Position numbers and translations under genes: made by a program. Source: Selenihalanaerobacter shriftii (lineage in GTDB: Bacteria > Bacillota > Halanaerobiia > Halobacteroidales > Acetohalobiaceae). From it: a DNA stretch of 64,000 nucleotides. Shown piece by piece: positions 7,268 through 16,445 of this stretch. Position 1 is the first letter of the stretch; each line of letters opens with the position of its first letter. The notes beneath the pieces were generated by a model, which was not told the origin of the DNA, searched no databases, and worked only from the letters and a program-made list of their open reading frames with translations. Location: assembly GCF_900167185.1 (NCBI RefSeq), contig NZ_FUWM01000019.1, positions 1 to 64,000 on the forward strand. The letters are read 5' to 3'.

Positions 7268-8239
7268 ATGAGTGTTCCAACGAAGGCTTGGAAGTTAATT
7301 AAGATGATTAGTTTACTTGAAGGTAAGTATGCAAAATATGACAGACAGAGATTAATGGAAATTTTAGATATTTCAAAAAGTACTTTCTATCGTTATAAAG
7401 ATACATTAGAAGAAGCAGAAGTACCGATTATATATGATAAAAGAGCAAATGGGTATAAAATAAGAGAAGATTATTATATGCGGCCACCAGAATTAAGTAT
7501 TTCAGAAGCTTTAGCTTTAGTAGTGAGTGGAAATAGTATTTTAAATAATAGTGAATTGCCTTATTCAAAAGAGATAAATATGGCCATTGCCAAGGTAATG
7601 GCAGTCTTACCTAATAGAACTAAGAATTTTCTTGCTTCATTAGGAGAAAGAATTCATTTTAGCTTGGATTCATTAGTTGATTATAGTCAATATGGAGAAG
7701 TCTTTAATACTTTAAGTGATGCTATTAAAGAAGAAGTTAATGTATGGATAAAATATGATCCAGCTTCTCGGGAAGGAATATCTAAAAGGGAAGTTTCTCC
7801 TTATATACTTGACTTTAAGAATGGAGCTTTATATTTATATGCTCATTGTCATTTGCGTAATCAGATAAGAATGTTTCGGGTAGATAGAATATTAGAGATT
7901 AAACTTACTAATAAAAACTTTATATATCCAGATGATTTTTCAATTGAAGATTATCTAGGTAATGCCTGGGGAGTAGAACGTGGTAAGGAAGAAATAGAAA
8001 TTAAGATTAAGTTTAGTGGACAAGCAGTAAGAAATGTTAGAGAGCATACATATCATCCCACTCAAGAGTTAGAAGAGTTAGATGATGGAAGTATATTGAT
8101 GTCAGTTGTAACTTGTAGCATAAATGAAGTGAAGCAATGGGTGCTGGGATTTGGTGCGGAAGCGGAGGTTATTGCGCCTAAGAGTTTACGTGAGGAGATT
8201 GCTGGTGAGGTGCAAGAGATGTGGGGGAGGTATAACTAG
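7268..8239 (+). CDS. WYL-domain transcriptional regulator of the CRISPR-Cas locus
   Basis: A 323-residue DeoR/YafY-type regulator. An N-terminal winged HTH (residues about 8-60; DISKSTFYRYKDTLEEA is the recognition region) is followed by a WYL ligand-binding domain centred on about residues 160-220 (ISKREVSPYILDFKNGALYL...MFRVDRI) and a C-terminal WCX extension. WYL proteins sense nucleotides or nucleic acids and often control CRISPR-Cas and other defence genes. Here it lies between the adaptation and interference blocks, in the place where I-A loci usually have Csa3. Its ribosome site is AGGGAGGAAG. Target sites are not known; the inverted repeat before cas1 is a candidate. Confidence 0.88.
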   Translation: MSVPTKAWKLIKMISLLEGKYAKYDRQRLMEILDISKSTFYRYKDTLEEAEVPIIYDKRANGYKIREDYYMRPPELSISEALALVVSGNSILNNSELPYSKEINMAIAKVMAVLPNRTKNFLASLGERIHFSLDSLVDYSQYGEVFNTLSDAIKEEVNVWIKYDPASREGISKREVSPYILDFKNGALYLYAHCHLRNQIRMFRVDRILEIKLTNKNFIYPDDFSIEDYLGNAWGVERGKEEIEIKIKFSGQAVRNVREHTYHPTQELEELDDGSILMSVVTCSINEVKQWVLGFGAEAEVIAPKSLREEIAGEVQEMWGRYN

Positions 8240-8259
8240 GGGGAGTAGGAGGTTTAAGT

Positions 8260-10620
8260 ATGGTGATTGATAATTATTATAAAAAGACTAAAAGTGGTGA
8301 TGAAATTGATGGTTTTAAACCATTTAAATATCAAAAAGAAGTGGCTGAAGCTATATTAAATGGAGAAAACATTATTTTACAAGCCCCAACTGGAGCTGGA
8401 AAGACATTAGCTAGTATTATGCCTTTTATTATTGCTAATGAAGAAGATATGAACTTTCCTAAAAAGTTGATATATTCTACTCCACGTAGGACTTTGGTTA
8501 ATAGTTTATATGAAGATATTGAAAAGGAGATTGATAAGGGAAAATTCAAGCAAAATTATAATGTAACTATTCAGACTGGTGAGAAGAAAGAAGATAGATA
8601 TTTTAATGGTGATATAATATTCACTACTTTTGATCAGAGCTTATCATCTGCTTTAAGTATGCCAATATCTTTATCAAATAGACTAGGTAATATTAATGTT
8701 GGGGCAGTATTATCATCTTATTTAATTTTTGATGAGTTTCATTTATTTGATTTAGAAGAATCTTATACGACTACTGTGCTTATGTTAGAGAAGTTAAAAG
8801 ATAAGGTTCCATTTTGTATTATGACAGCTACTATTTCAGAGGAAAAAATAAATCATGTTGCTAAAAAATTAAATGCTAAAGTAATTAGAGCAGATAGTCA
8901 AGAGCATTTAGCAGATATAGTAACTCAACAAGGTAAAGAGAGGGTTATTTATACTAAAGAGAAATCTATTAATGCAGAAGAGGTTGTTCAATTACATACT
9001 CAGATTAAGTCTAGCAATAAAGAAGATAAGTCTAAGAAAAGTATAGTAATGTGTAATCGAGTAGAAAATGCTCAACAGATATATCAACATATAAAAGAGT
9101 TGGTTAAGGAAGATGAAATAAAAGTTTTACTTATTCATTCTAGATTCTTAGATGAAGATCGAAAAGAAAAAGAAGAGAAAATAAAAGAATATTTTTCTAA
9201 GCGTAATAAAGATAGTAATGTAATTTTAGTATCAACACAGGTTATAGAAGTAGGAATAGATATTACTTCCCATATTATGCATACAGAGATTTCATCTATT
9301 GATTCCTTCTTACAGAGAATAGGTCGTTGTGCTAGGTATCAAAATGAAAAAGGAAAAGTTTATGTTTATGATGTATTGAATGAAGGCGATAAAAAGTATT
9401 TGCCTTATAATGAAGAAGTGACTTTAAGAACATTTGAAGCTTTAAGAGAGATTGATAGGCAAGTATTGACTTCAGAAATATCACAGAAGGTAATTGATAG
9501 AGTATATACTCAAGAAACAGATATTGATGCTAAGGACAATGAAAAAGTAGATAATACTATGAATGATTTTATTATTGATAGTTGGAAGAATCCTGCTAAG
9601 GATAACTTTAAAGATTTAATTAGAAATGTAATTGGCTGCAATATAGTGATTCAAAAATGGATACCAGACAAACTTTCTCCTTATAACTATCATAGTTTAG
9701 GTATTTCTCCTTGGACTTTAAGGAAAAAGGTAAAGGAATTAGTTGAAGAAACTGATGATTGGTTAGTTAAAGAAGTAATTGAAAGAGATGATGATAGTGA
9801 TATTAAATATACTTATCGAGAGATAACTGCTAAGGATATTTATCCTAATACTCTTTATATTCTTAATCCAGATTATTTTGGTTATAATTCAGAGACTGGT
9901 TTGGTTTTTGATGGTACAGGTAAAAGCTTTGACCCATTACCTAAATCAAATCAAGAGCCTTATGATAATGAGTATAAAGAAGAGAGTTATTTAGAACATA
10001 TTCAACGGATGAAGGAAGAAATTCCAAAATTAGAAGAAGAGATGAGTTATGCAATTGCTCTGATTAAGGATAAGTTTGAGTTAACAGATTATGATTTTAG
10101 AGATATAGTTGAATTTACTATTTGGGCACATGATTTGGGTAAGTTACAAGAAGATTGGCAGTTAGCTCATAAGGTAGAAGGAGATGAGCTTATAGCTCAT
10201 GCTGAAAGAATTAAGAAACCCCCTAGTCATGCGGGAGAGAGTTTCTGGATAGTTTTTAATTTACTAGAAGCATTTATATTAGATTACTTACAAAAAGATG
10301 AATTTACTATTGATATTATAGCCAAATCTATAGTTTCGCATCACTCTTTAACTGTATCTGAAACAGGGGAATTTAAAATATCTAAAAATGCAATAGAATA
10401 CTTAACTATAATAAATAAAGATTATTTTATAGAAGAAGATTTAACAAACTTTATAAATTCTAATAATAATGAATTATATTTAGTTCAAAAGTTTAAAGAA
10501 GATATTTCAGATGAGATTAGAATACGCAATGTTAGTCAATATTTATTCTATTTTGTTTTAGTCAGAATTTTAAGGTTATCAGACCAGAGAGCAACTAAAA
10601 AATTAAATGAAGGTAGTTAA
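8260..10620 (+). CDS. cas3: Cas3 with helicase first and HD nuclease at the C-terminus
   Basis: Cas3 unwinds and degrades DNA bound by the crRNA complex. The superfamily 2 helicase comes first: Walker A APTGAGKT near residues 41-49, DEFH at 158-161, motif III MTATIS and motif VI QRIGRCAR at about 352. The HD nuclease lies at the C-terminus: HD at 624-625 in WAHDLGK, H657 in SHAGES and H694-H695 in SHHS. Most Cas3 proteins have HD first, and in I-A the two activities are usually separate genes (cas3' and cas3''). A C-terminal HD is otherwise known from subtype I-G. All motifs look intact, so an active enzyme is expected. It follows the WYL gene by 20 bases. Confidence 0.95.
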   Translation: MVIDNYYKKTKSGDEIDGFKPFKYQKEVAEAILNGENIILQAPTGAGKTLASIMPFIIANEEDMNFPKKLIYSTPRRTLVNSLYEDIEKEIDKGKFKQNYNVTIQTGEKKEDRYFNGDIIFTTFDQSLSSALSMPISLSNRLGNINVGAVLSSYLIFDEFHLFDLEESYTTTVLMLEKLKDKVPFCIMTATISEEKINHVAKKLNAKVIRADSQEHLADIVTQQGKERVIYTKEKSINAEEVVQLHTQIKSSNKEDKSKKSIVMCNRVENAQQIYQHIKELVKEDEIKVLLIHSRFLDEDRKEKEEKIKEYFSKRNKDSNVILVSTQVIEVGIDITSHIMHTEISSIDSFLQRIGRCARYQNEKGKVYVYDVLNEGDKKYLPYNEEVTLRTFEALREIDRQVLTSEISQKVIDRVYTQETDIDAKDNEKVDNTMNDFIIDSWKNPAKDNFKDLIRNVIGCNIVIQKWIPDKLSPYNYHSLGISPWTLRKKVKELVEETDDWLVKEVIERDDDSDIKYTYREITAKDIYPNTLYILNPDYFGYNSETGLVFDGTGKSFDPLPKSNQEPYDNEYKEESYLEHIQRMKEEIPKLEEEMSYAIALIKDKFELTDYDFRDIVEFTIWAHDLGKLQEDWQLAHKVEGDELIAHAERIKKPPSHAGESFWIVFNLLEAFILDYLQKDEFTIDIIAKSIVSHHSLTVSETGEFKISKNAIEYLTIINKDYFIEEDLTNFINSNNNELYLVQKFKEDISDEIRIRNVSQYLFYFVLVRILRLSDQRATKKLNEGS

Positions 10621-10636
10621 TGAAAGGAGTGAGTTG

Positions 10637-12493
10637 ATGAATAGATTTTTTATTCCTAAGTTAGAAGGAGATTATAGTGATATTTTAATGACTAGAGGAA
10701 TTGTTGAGATAGTTAAATTTATTTTACAAGAGCAAAATATTGAATCTCCAAAAATTGTAATCAAGAATCAGAGTTCATTTTATGTTGTTGAATCTGATGA
10801 AAAAATTAAAAAAGAATATTTTGATAATTTAAAATTCAAGTCTTTATACCCATTGATATTCTATAATAAAATGGAACAAAAGCCAGATTATACTTCAGAT
10901 ATAATTGACTTTACAATAGAGGAAGAGTATAAGGAATGGTCTGATAGTAAAATGAAATCTAATTTAATTAGACAAACAACCGGGATTCCATTATCAAATA
11001 AAATTATGAATGATATATACGCTATTAAAGACTATTTTGGAGATGTCTTGTTGATTATACTTAGATTTTATAGTCAAATAAAACTAGATTATAGTATCTT
11101 AAATAAAGAATTAGATGGGTTATTTGAAGGGATTCAAATTAATAATTTTAAAAAAGTAATTAAATATAAATTAACATATGAGGAGCTAGCTAAGGTAGAA
11201 AGAAGCTTAGATGAACTGTTTAATGGTTTTGATAATTATCATTGGAGTAAGAGAAACAAGGTTAAGAAGTTTATTAAGAATAACTTAGAGGAATCAGAAA
11301 CTACTAAAGAAATAGTTGATAATATAAAGGAGTTATATAATCAAGGTAAGATAGAATTTACTACTAACCGTAATGCTTTAAGTTGTTTATTACCTATAAG
11401 GGTTAAGGGATTAAATGTAAATGATTTATCTTCTGATTCAAGAATAACTCCTAGTAATAGTTCTGAAAGTTGGAGCAAACTATTTTTGATTATAATTGGA
11501 TTCTACAAAAGTTTCATTTTAAAATCTTTATCTTCAGGAAATAGACTTTATTCAGTGATTACTCCTAATCAAGTATTATTAGATGATTTTGATATGGTTT
11601 ATTCAAGTGTAGAGCCAAATTATTATCCAGCAGAGATTTTGGAAAAGCAAAATATTTTATATTTAAGTGACTTTATATCTAAGTTATTAGATAAATTACC
11701 AGAATTTAATTTTCAAAGAGGTCGAAGAAGTAGAAGAAATAGATTAAAAAATTACATTGAAGGATTAAAGAATGTCTATTTAGTTGATATGGGACAGAAT
11801 CATGTGATTAAGAATATTTATGATCTTAATGTTCCAAATTGGATTATTTTAGATGAAGAAAAAGATAAGGGCAAGTTTAAAGAGGTGTTCGAAGAGTTTA
11901 AAGACTTAATTAGGCCAATTGATGATAAGAATGAGGATATTAAAATCTTTCAGGAATTATATAACTTTTTAACTACTGAAAGAGTAGATTATCTATTAAA
12001 TTATTACTATTACCATGCTATTTTGGTTATGCAGAGGTTAGGTGATGACCAAGGAGCTAGAATTTATAAGAAAAGGAGTGTTAAGTTTATCATGAGTAAA
12101 CTAGATGGAGGTTATGCTAAAATTTTAGAGAATGAAGGGTTTAAGAATTTTGCTAAAGCAATTAGAAATAGCACTTTGGTGCCAATTTACCTTAATGAAA
12201 AGAAAAAAGTTAAATTTGGGTTATTACAGGACTTAAGAAGAGCAGCGCTCAATAAAAAGACCTTATTAACTGAATTATCAGAGTTTATGGCAGATTATAA
12301 TAATGAAAATGGATTAGAAAGTTTTCATCATGGCCATCAAAAGAGAGCTAATTTAACAACTAAAGATTTTGAAGATGTTGTGAAACTTATTGATGAAAAT
12401 GATTCTAAAATTATTGGGAATATGTTGTTAGCTTATGGATTTGGTAAAGATGAAAAAGTAAAAGAAATTAAGGAGGATGATAGTAATGAGTAA
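10637..12493 (+). CDS. Cas8 large subunit of the crRNA complex (Cas8a-like by position)
   Basis: A 618-residue protein between cas3 and cas7, where the large subunit that reads the PAM and recruits Cas3 is expected. I recognise no diagnostic motif. It has a short mixed α/β N-terminus, a long helical and Lys/Glu-rich middle, a basic stretch RGRRSRRNRLKN around residue 365 and a helical C-terminus that could stand in for the missing small subunit Csa5. The ATG at 10637 follows GAAAGGAGTGAG. The in-frame start at 10607 would overlap cas3. The 3' end overlaps cas7 by 8 bases. The subtype label comes from context only. Confidence 0.72.
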   Translation: MNRFFIPKLEGDYSDILMTRGIVEIVKFILQEQNIESPKIVIKNQSSFYVVESDEKIKKEYFDNLKFKSLYPLIFYNKMEQKPDYTSDIIDFTIEEEYKEWSDSKMKSNLIRQTTGIPLSNKIMNDIYAIKDYFGDVLLIILRFYSQIKLDYSILNKELDGLFEGIQINNFKKVIKYKLTYEELAKVERSLDELFNGFDNYHWSKRNKVKKFIKNNLEESETTKEIVDNIKELYNQGKIEFTTNRNALSCLLPIRVKGLNVNDLSSDSRITPSNSSESWSKLFLIIIGFYKSFILKSLSSGNRLYSVITPNQVLLDDFDMVYSSVEPNYYPAEILEKQNILYLSDFISKLLDKLPEFNFQRGRRSRRNRLKNYIEGLKNVYLVDMGQNHVIKNIYDLNVPNWIILDEEKDKGKFKEVFEEFKDLIRPIDDKNEDIKIFQELYNFLTTERVDYLLNYYYYHAILVMQRLGDDQGARIYKKRSVKFIMSKLDGGYAKILENEGFKNFAKAIRNSTLVPIYLNEKKKVKFGLLQDLRRAALNKKTLLTELSEFMADYNNENGLESFHHGHQKRANLTTKDFEDVVKLIDENDSKIIGNMLLAYGFGKDEKVKEIKEDDSNE

Positions 12494-13442
12494 GAGAGTA
12501 TATTCTATTTCTATTAATGGTAAGGTTGGATTGAATTTACATGATCTAAATAATGAAAAGTCAGAAGGAAATCAATTGACTACTAGAAATGTTACTATTA
12601 CAGATAAAGCTGGTAATTTAGCAACTGTTAATGCTGTTTCTGGTGATATGTTAAAGCATATTCAAGCTAGTCACCTATTTAAGATTGCTAAAGATAAAGA
12701 AGATTTATCATTATGTCAAGGTTGTGAGAAATTTGATGCTAATAGAATTACTATTGATGATGATTTCGATGAATTTACAGGTGATAGTGATAATACTAAA
12801 TCTGATATAGTTGATAAGATGCTTAATATGTGTAGCATGGATGATATGGAAGGAATTTTAGTAACTAATAATAAGAAGAATGTAGGGCGCGATTCTACAG
12901 TAGAATTTGGTTGGTTAGTTGCTATCCCGGAGGAGTTTAATTCAGAAAATTTATTCCATGTTAAATATTCAGATAGAGAAAAGAGTGAAGGTAGTGGTAA
13001 GAACGAAGGGCAGAATATTTTTTATCGACCAGTAAATTCTGGGCAATATGCTGTAGTTAATAATCTTGAAGTAGCTAGAATTGGATATAATGATATTTCT
13101 AAAGAGTATCCTTTAGATTCAGATAGTATTGAAGCTAGATATAAAGCATTACTTAAATCAATTATGTTGACTTATTATTCTCCAGAAGGAGCTATGCGTA
13201 ATACTCAAGCTCCACATATGACAAGTTTTGAAGGTGTAGTTAGTGTTAGTTATAGTTCAGTGCCTGCACCAACAATTAGTGCTTTAAATTCAAATTATAA
13301 AGAAGAGATTAAATCTATTTCTGAAACATTAACTTCTATCGGTGAAGAAGTGGAGTTAAAAGAGTTTAATTCTTTAGCAGAATTTTGTAATATCATAAAA
13401 GAATTAATAGAGGACACAGTTCCGTATGGTGTGAAATTATAA
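12486..13442 (+). CDS. cas7: Cas7 backbone protein, Csa2/DevR family
   Basis: RAMP-fold subunit that polymerises along the crRNA spacer. The N-terminus shows the Csa2/DevR pattern: SISINGKVGLNLHDLN, then EGNQLTTRNV and a VNAVSGDMLKHIQA segment near residues 45-58. CQGCEK (about 77-82) is a thumb-domain cysteine pair. Length (318 aa) matches the family. The ATG at 12486 follows AAGGAGGATGATAGTA and lies inside the end of the cas8 gene, a coupled start. It is 16 bases from cas5. Confidence 0.9.
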   Translation: MSKRVYSISINGKVGLNLHDLNNEKSEGNQLTTRNVTITDKAGNLATVNAVSGDMLKHIQASHLFKIAKDKEDLSLCQGCEKFDANRITIDDDFDEFTGDSDNTKSDIVDKMLNMCSMDDMEGILVTNNKKNVGRDSTVEFGWLVAIPEEFNSENLFHVKYSDREKSEGSGKNEGQNIFYRPVNSGQYAVVNNLEVARIGYNDISKEYPLDSDSIEARYKALLKSIMLTYYSPEGAMRNTQAPHMTSFEGVVSVSYSSVPAPTISALNSNYKEEIKSISETLTSIGEEVELKEFNSLAEFCNIIKELIEDTVPYGVKL

Positions 13443-13458
13443 GTGAAGGAGGAGTTTT

Positions 13459-14139
13459 ATGTGGTTAGAAGTTGAGTATTTACCAACATCATTATTTTCT
13501 TTTAAGAATATTAATGCTACCAACACAGCTGCTACTTCTCTTTTATTTCCTACTCCCTTTGGAGTAAAGATGGGATTGGTTTCTCAAACTATACAAAACT
13601 ATAATTTAGATAAAGGCAAAGAAGTATTTGAGATGGTTAAAAATAGAGAAATAAGATTTAGCCTTTCTGAAGAAGCCGTTGTAAATAAGACCTTTGGTAG
13701 GATTACAGATTTAAGAAATAGAGTTGGGAGATCAAAGCCTGCTTATAGAGAATATGTTTTTTTAAAAGGAAGTCTAAAAGTAGCTATTGAAATTAGCAAT
13801 TTAGAAGATGATGAGATGAAATTATTAAAAAGGTTATTTATCAGAATAAACTATTTTGGTAAGAAAGGTTCTTTTATGCAGTTTAAGTCTTTTAATCAAT
13901 TAGAAGAATTGGATGAGGATTATTTAAATCAAATGGGAGAAGAAAATCTTAAGTTAGCTAACAAATCAATTATTCAATTTACAGAGGATATTCCTCCCAA
14001 AGCTAATTTTGAAGCAATTAATATTTACAATAGTGATGAGAAATTAGATCGAAAAAATAATGAAAGAATATTTGTAGTTAATATTGAGCAGACACTTTCT
14101 GGAGAAGGTTATCAATATTATAAGCTATGTAATGATTGA
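13459..14139 (+). CDS. cas5: Cas5, crRNA 5'-handle binding subunit
   Basis: RAMP-fold protein (226 aa) that caps the crRNA 5' end. The sequence fits the I-A/DevS type: an N-terminal strand MWLEVEYLPTSLFSFK, the FPTPFGVKMGL segment that resembles the RAMP glycine-rich region, and INYFGKKGSFMQF at about 132-144, a motif typical of this Cas5 group. GGAGGAG precedes the ATG. The cas6 gene starts 13 bases after its stop. Confidence 0.88.
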   Translation: MWLEVEYLPTSLFSFKNINATNTAATSLLFPTPFGVKMGLVSQTIQNYNLDKGKEVFEMVKNREIRFSLSEEAVVNKTFGRITDLRNRVGRSKPAYREYVFLKGSLKVAIEISNLEDDEMKLLKRLFIRINYFGKKGSFMQFKSFNQLEELDEDYLNQMGEENLKLANKSIIQFTEDIPPKANFEAINIYNSDEKLDRKNNERIFVVNIEQTLSGEGYQYYKLCND

Positions 14140-14152
14140 TGGAGGTTTTATT

Positions 14153-15112
14153 ATGAATCTGGATATAGTTAGTTTAGAAATTACTTTAATAGCAAAAGAT
14201 ACTATAAAGCTACCCAAACACCCCGGTTCAACATTTCGGGGTGCCTTTGGTCATGCTTTGAAAAGTTTTGCTTGTGTTATGGAAAAGAAGAGGTGTAAAG
14301 AATGTAGTTTAAATAGTAATTGTGCTTATTCAATATTATTTAATCCTATTTTAGTAGGTAAAGAGAAGTTTAATACTTCAAATCGTTTCAAAGACAAACC
14401 CCGTCCTTTCGTCTTTGAACCTAAAACTAATGGTAAAGAAATCTTTCATCCTGGACAAGAGATTAATTTTAGGTTAAATCTTTTCGGTTCAACTTACAAG
14501 TTTTTGCCATATATATTAGAAAGCTGGCGTTATTTAGAAGATCAAGGCTTAGGAAAAGGTAGAGGTAAATTCATAGTATCAGAAGTTTGGAGTCTTAATG
14601 ATTTAACTGGTAAAGCAGAACGAATTTACTCTGAATATGCTAATCGAGTCCACAATTCAGATATTAAGATTATTAGTGAGGATATTGAACAACTCCAACA
14701 GAATATATCTAAAGAACATTTACGATTAAAACTTCTTACACCTATGCTTTTAAAATATAAAGGAGATTATGTTAAGAAGATAGATTTTCATATTTTGATG
14801 AGAAATTTATTTAGAAGAGTATCTAGTTTAAGTTATTTTTATGGTAAAGATCAATTAGATATTAATTTTGGATCATATCTAGAAAGAGCAGAAGAAGTGA
14901 AATTAATCAAAAATCATACTAATTGGCGAAATTGGAAACGTTATTCTAGTCGTCAAAAACAAAGAATTAAGATGTATGGAGTAACAGGTGAGTTAGAATA
15001 TGAAGGTGACTTAGGAGAGTTTTTACCTTACTTAATTCTAGGACAATATACACATGTAGGTAAGAATACAGTCTTTGGATTAGGTGATTTTAAGATTCTG
15101 AAGAATAATTAA
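14153..15112 (+). CDS. cas6: Cas6 pre-crRNA endoribonuclease
   Basis: RAMP-fold RNase that cuts within the repeat and leaves an 8-nt handle, here expected to be ACUGAAAG. The protein (319 aa) belongs to the Cas6 group with the N-terminal signature HPGSTFRGAFGHALK (about 23-37) followed by a four-cysteine knuckle, CKECSLNSNC, and a C-terminal glycine-rich loop VGKNTVFGLG. The same Cas6 form is often found with type III and mixed loci. GATGGAGG precedes the ATG at 14153. An upstream in-frame ATG at 14084 lies inside cas5 and has no ribosome site. Confidence 0.9.
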   Translation: MNLDIVSLEITLIAKDTIKLPKHPGSTFRGAFGHALKSFACVMEKKRCKECSLNSNCAYSILFNPILVGKEKFNTSNRFKDKPRPFVFEPKTNGKEIFHPGQEINFRLNLFGSTYKFLPYILESWRYLEDQGLGKGRGKFIVSEVWSLNDLTGKAERIYSEYANRVHNSDIKIISEDIEQLQQNISKEHLRLKLLTPMLLKYKGDYVKKIDFHILMRNLFRRVSSLSYFYGKDQLDINFGSYLERAEEVKLIKNHTNWRNWKRYSSRQKQRIKMYGVTGELEYEGDLGEFLPYLILGQYTHVGKNTVFGLGDFKILKNN

Positions 15113-15172
15113 AACTGTATTAGAAAATTTTAAATTAAAAGAGATTAGTTAGGATAATGAACAATTCAATAT

Positions 15173-15457
15173 CATGTAATATGCAGGATAATTAGGTTTA
15201 ATATAGAAATTATTATTTAGTAGCTAAGTCTTATTTTCGAAAACCCTATAAAAGTAATGATATAATAATAGATTTTGATTTAAAAGTTTGCTAGTTAAAA
15301 TAGCTATAAACCCTGACACAATAAGGAGCGGGATGTATTTCGCAAACCTCTAGGGTTTTCGTGCAAGATTTAGTTTTCGAAAATTTGGAGGTGATTTCAA
15401 GAAGGAGAAGTGCTATAAAGCTTGATATCATGGGGTTCTTATTTTCAATTTTTCGCG
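15173..15457 (+). promoter_or_regulatory. CRISPR leader 2
   Basis: A near-copy of leader 1 (2006-2293), ending in TTTTTCGCG right before repeat 1 of array 2. The first ~45 bases from TGTAATATGC are identical in both. Differences are scattered point changes, so both leaders should be recognised by the same Cas1-Cas2 complex. Confidence 0.85.
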
Positions 15458-16231
15458 ATTACAAAGACTACTCCGTTAAGTAGGAGACTGAAAGACTAAA
15501 CTATCTAATCTTTTATATCCCTCATTAGTCAATTACAAAGACTACTCCGTTAAGTAGGAGACTGAAAGATTAATAAACCCAGGCTCTCCTGTCTTTTTAA
15601 TACTCTATTACAAAGACTACTCCGTTAAGTAGGAGACTGAAAGTCTTATTAACCTTAGCCACCAATTGCATCCCTCTTGCTATTACAAAGACTACTCCGT
15701 TAAGTAGGAGACTGAAAGATCTTTACTCTGCTTAACTATATCAAATCCATTATTATTACAAAGACTACTCCGTTAAGTAGGAGACTGAAAGTTCTCAAAT
15801 ACTTTAATCCTCTTCTCTGCCCCATTATTACAAAGACTACTCCGTTAAGTAGGAGACTGAAAGTCATTAAAAACCTATCTAATAACTCACTATCTGTCTC
15901 CATTACAAAGACTACTCCGTTAAGTAGGAGACTGAAAGTCTGCCAACAAGATTGAACCATCATGTCTAATAGAATTACAAAGACTACTCCGTTAAGTAGG
16001 AGACTGAAAGTATCATTGTAATGCTGAATAAAAGCCTTAGAACCTGAATTACAAAGACTACTCCGTTAAGTAGGAGACTGAAAGACTAAGCTGAGCATTT
16101 ATCAATCACCTCTTGTACTTATTACAAAGACTACTCCGTTAAGTAGGAGACTGAAAGTACTCCTGAAGGTTATCCAGACATCATAAAAGAAGCCATTACA
16201 AAGACTACTCCGTTAAGTAGGAGACTGAAAA
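15458..16231 (+). CRISPR. CRISPR array 2: 11 repeats, 10 spacers
   Basis: All eleven 37-bp repeats have the same start, ATTACAAAGACT, and the same core and 3' handle as array 1. Spacers are 35-38 bp. Only the last repeat differs, with A in place of the final G at 16231. In this version CTACT and AGTAG form a five-pair stem. The leader is on the left, at 15173-15457, and cas6 ends 60 bases before it. Uniform repeats contrast with the layered repeats of array 1. Confidence 0.97.
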
Positions 16232-16337
16232 TAAATAAAATATATTTTTTTATTTCTAGTCTGTATTCCGTCTGTGTCTAAATATGATTTGATTTTTGTT
16301 TTTAACTGTCAACTGATAACTGTAAACTGTCAACTCA
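16232..16337. repeat. array 2 trailer with short direct repeats
   Basis: AT-rich trailer. AACTGTCAACT occurs twice (16304-16314 and 16325-16335) around GATAACTGTA. This resembles simple iterated sequences found between genes in many bacteria. No gene is visible here. Confidence 0.5.
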
Positions 16338-16363
16338 GATAGGGAAGGTATCCCTATCTTTTT
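16338..16363 (+). terminator. Rho-independent terminator after CRISPR array 2
   Basis: GATAGGGA and TCCCTATC pair perfectly over a five-base loop and are followed by five T. It separates array 2 from the germination operon. Confidence 0.85.
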
Positions 16364-16391
16364 CTATGCAAAAATTTAAGAGTTTAAATAG

Positions 16392-16421
16392 TGAATATTT
16401 TTTTCATTTAATATAATACTA
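16392..16421 (+). promoter_or_regulatory. candidate σG promoter of the germination operon
   Basis: TGAATA (16392-16397) and AATACTA (16415-16421) are separated by 17 bases. This fits the σG consensus (GHATR and CATnnTA) with one -10 mismatch. Germinant-receptor operons are known to be σG-controlled in the forespore. Confidence 0.5.
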
Positions 16422-16445
16422 AATTAATAAGCAAGGAGGGATTCT

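Noticed and set aside
8260-10620. Assignment of the whole locus to subtype I-G because of the C-terminal HD in Cas3
   Set aside because: The I-G proteins Csx17, Csb1 and Csb2 and the Cas4-Cas1 fusion are absent, while Csa1 and a Csa2-type Cas7 are present.
15736-15963. Minus-strand open frame with a threefold repeated segment inside array 2
   Set aside because: It is the complement of three CRISPR repeats, not a gene.
2331-16194. Self-targeting spacers against genes in this window
   Set aside because: Reading the spacers by eye gave no convincing match; a full search was not possible, so no claim is made.
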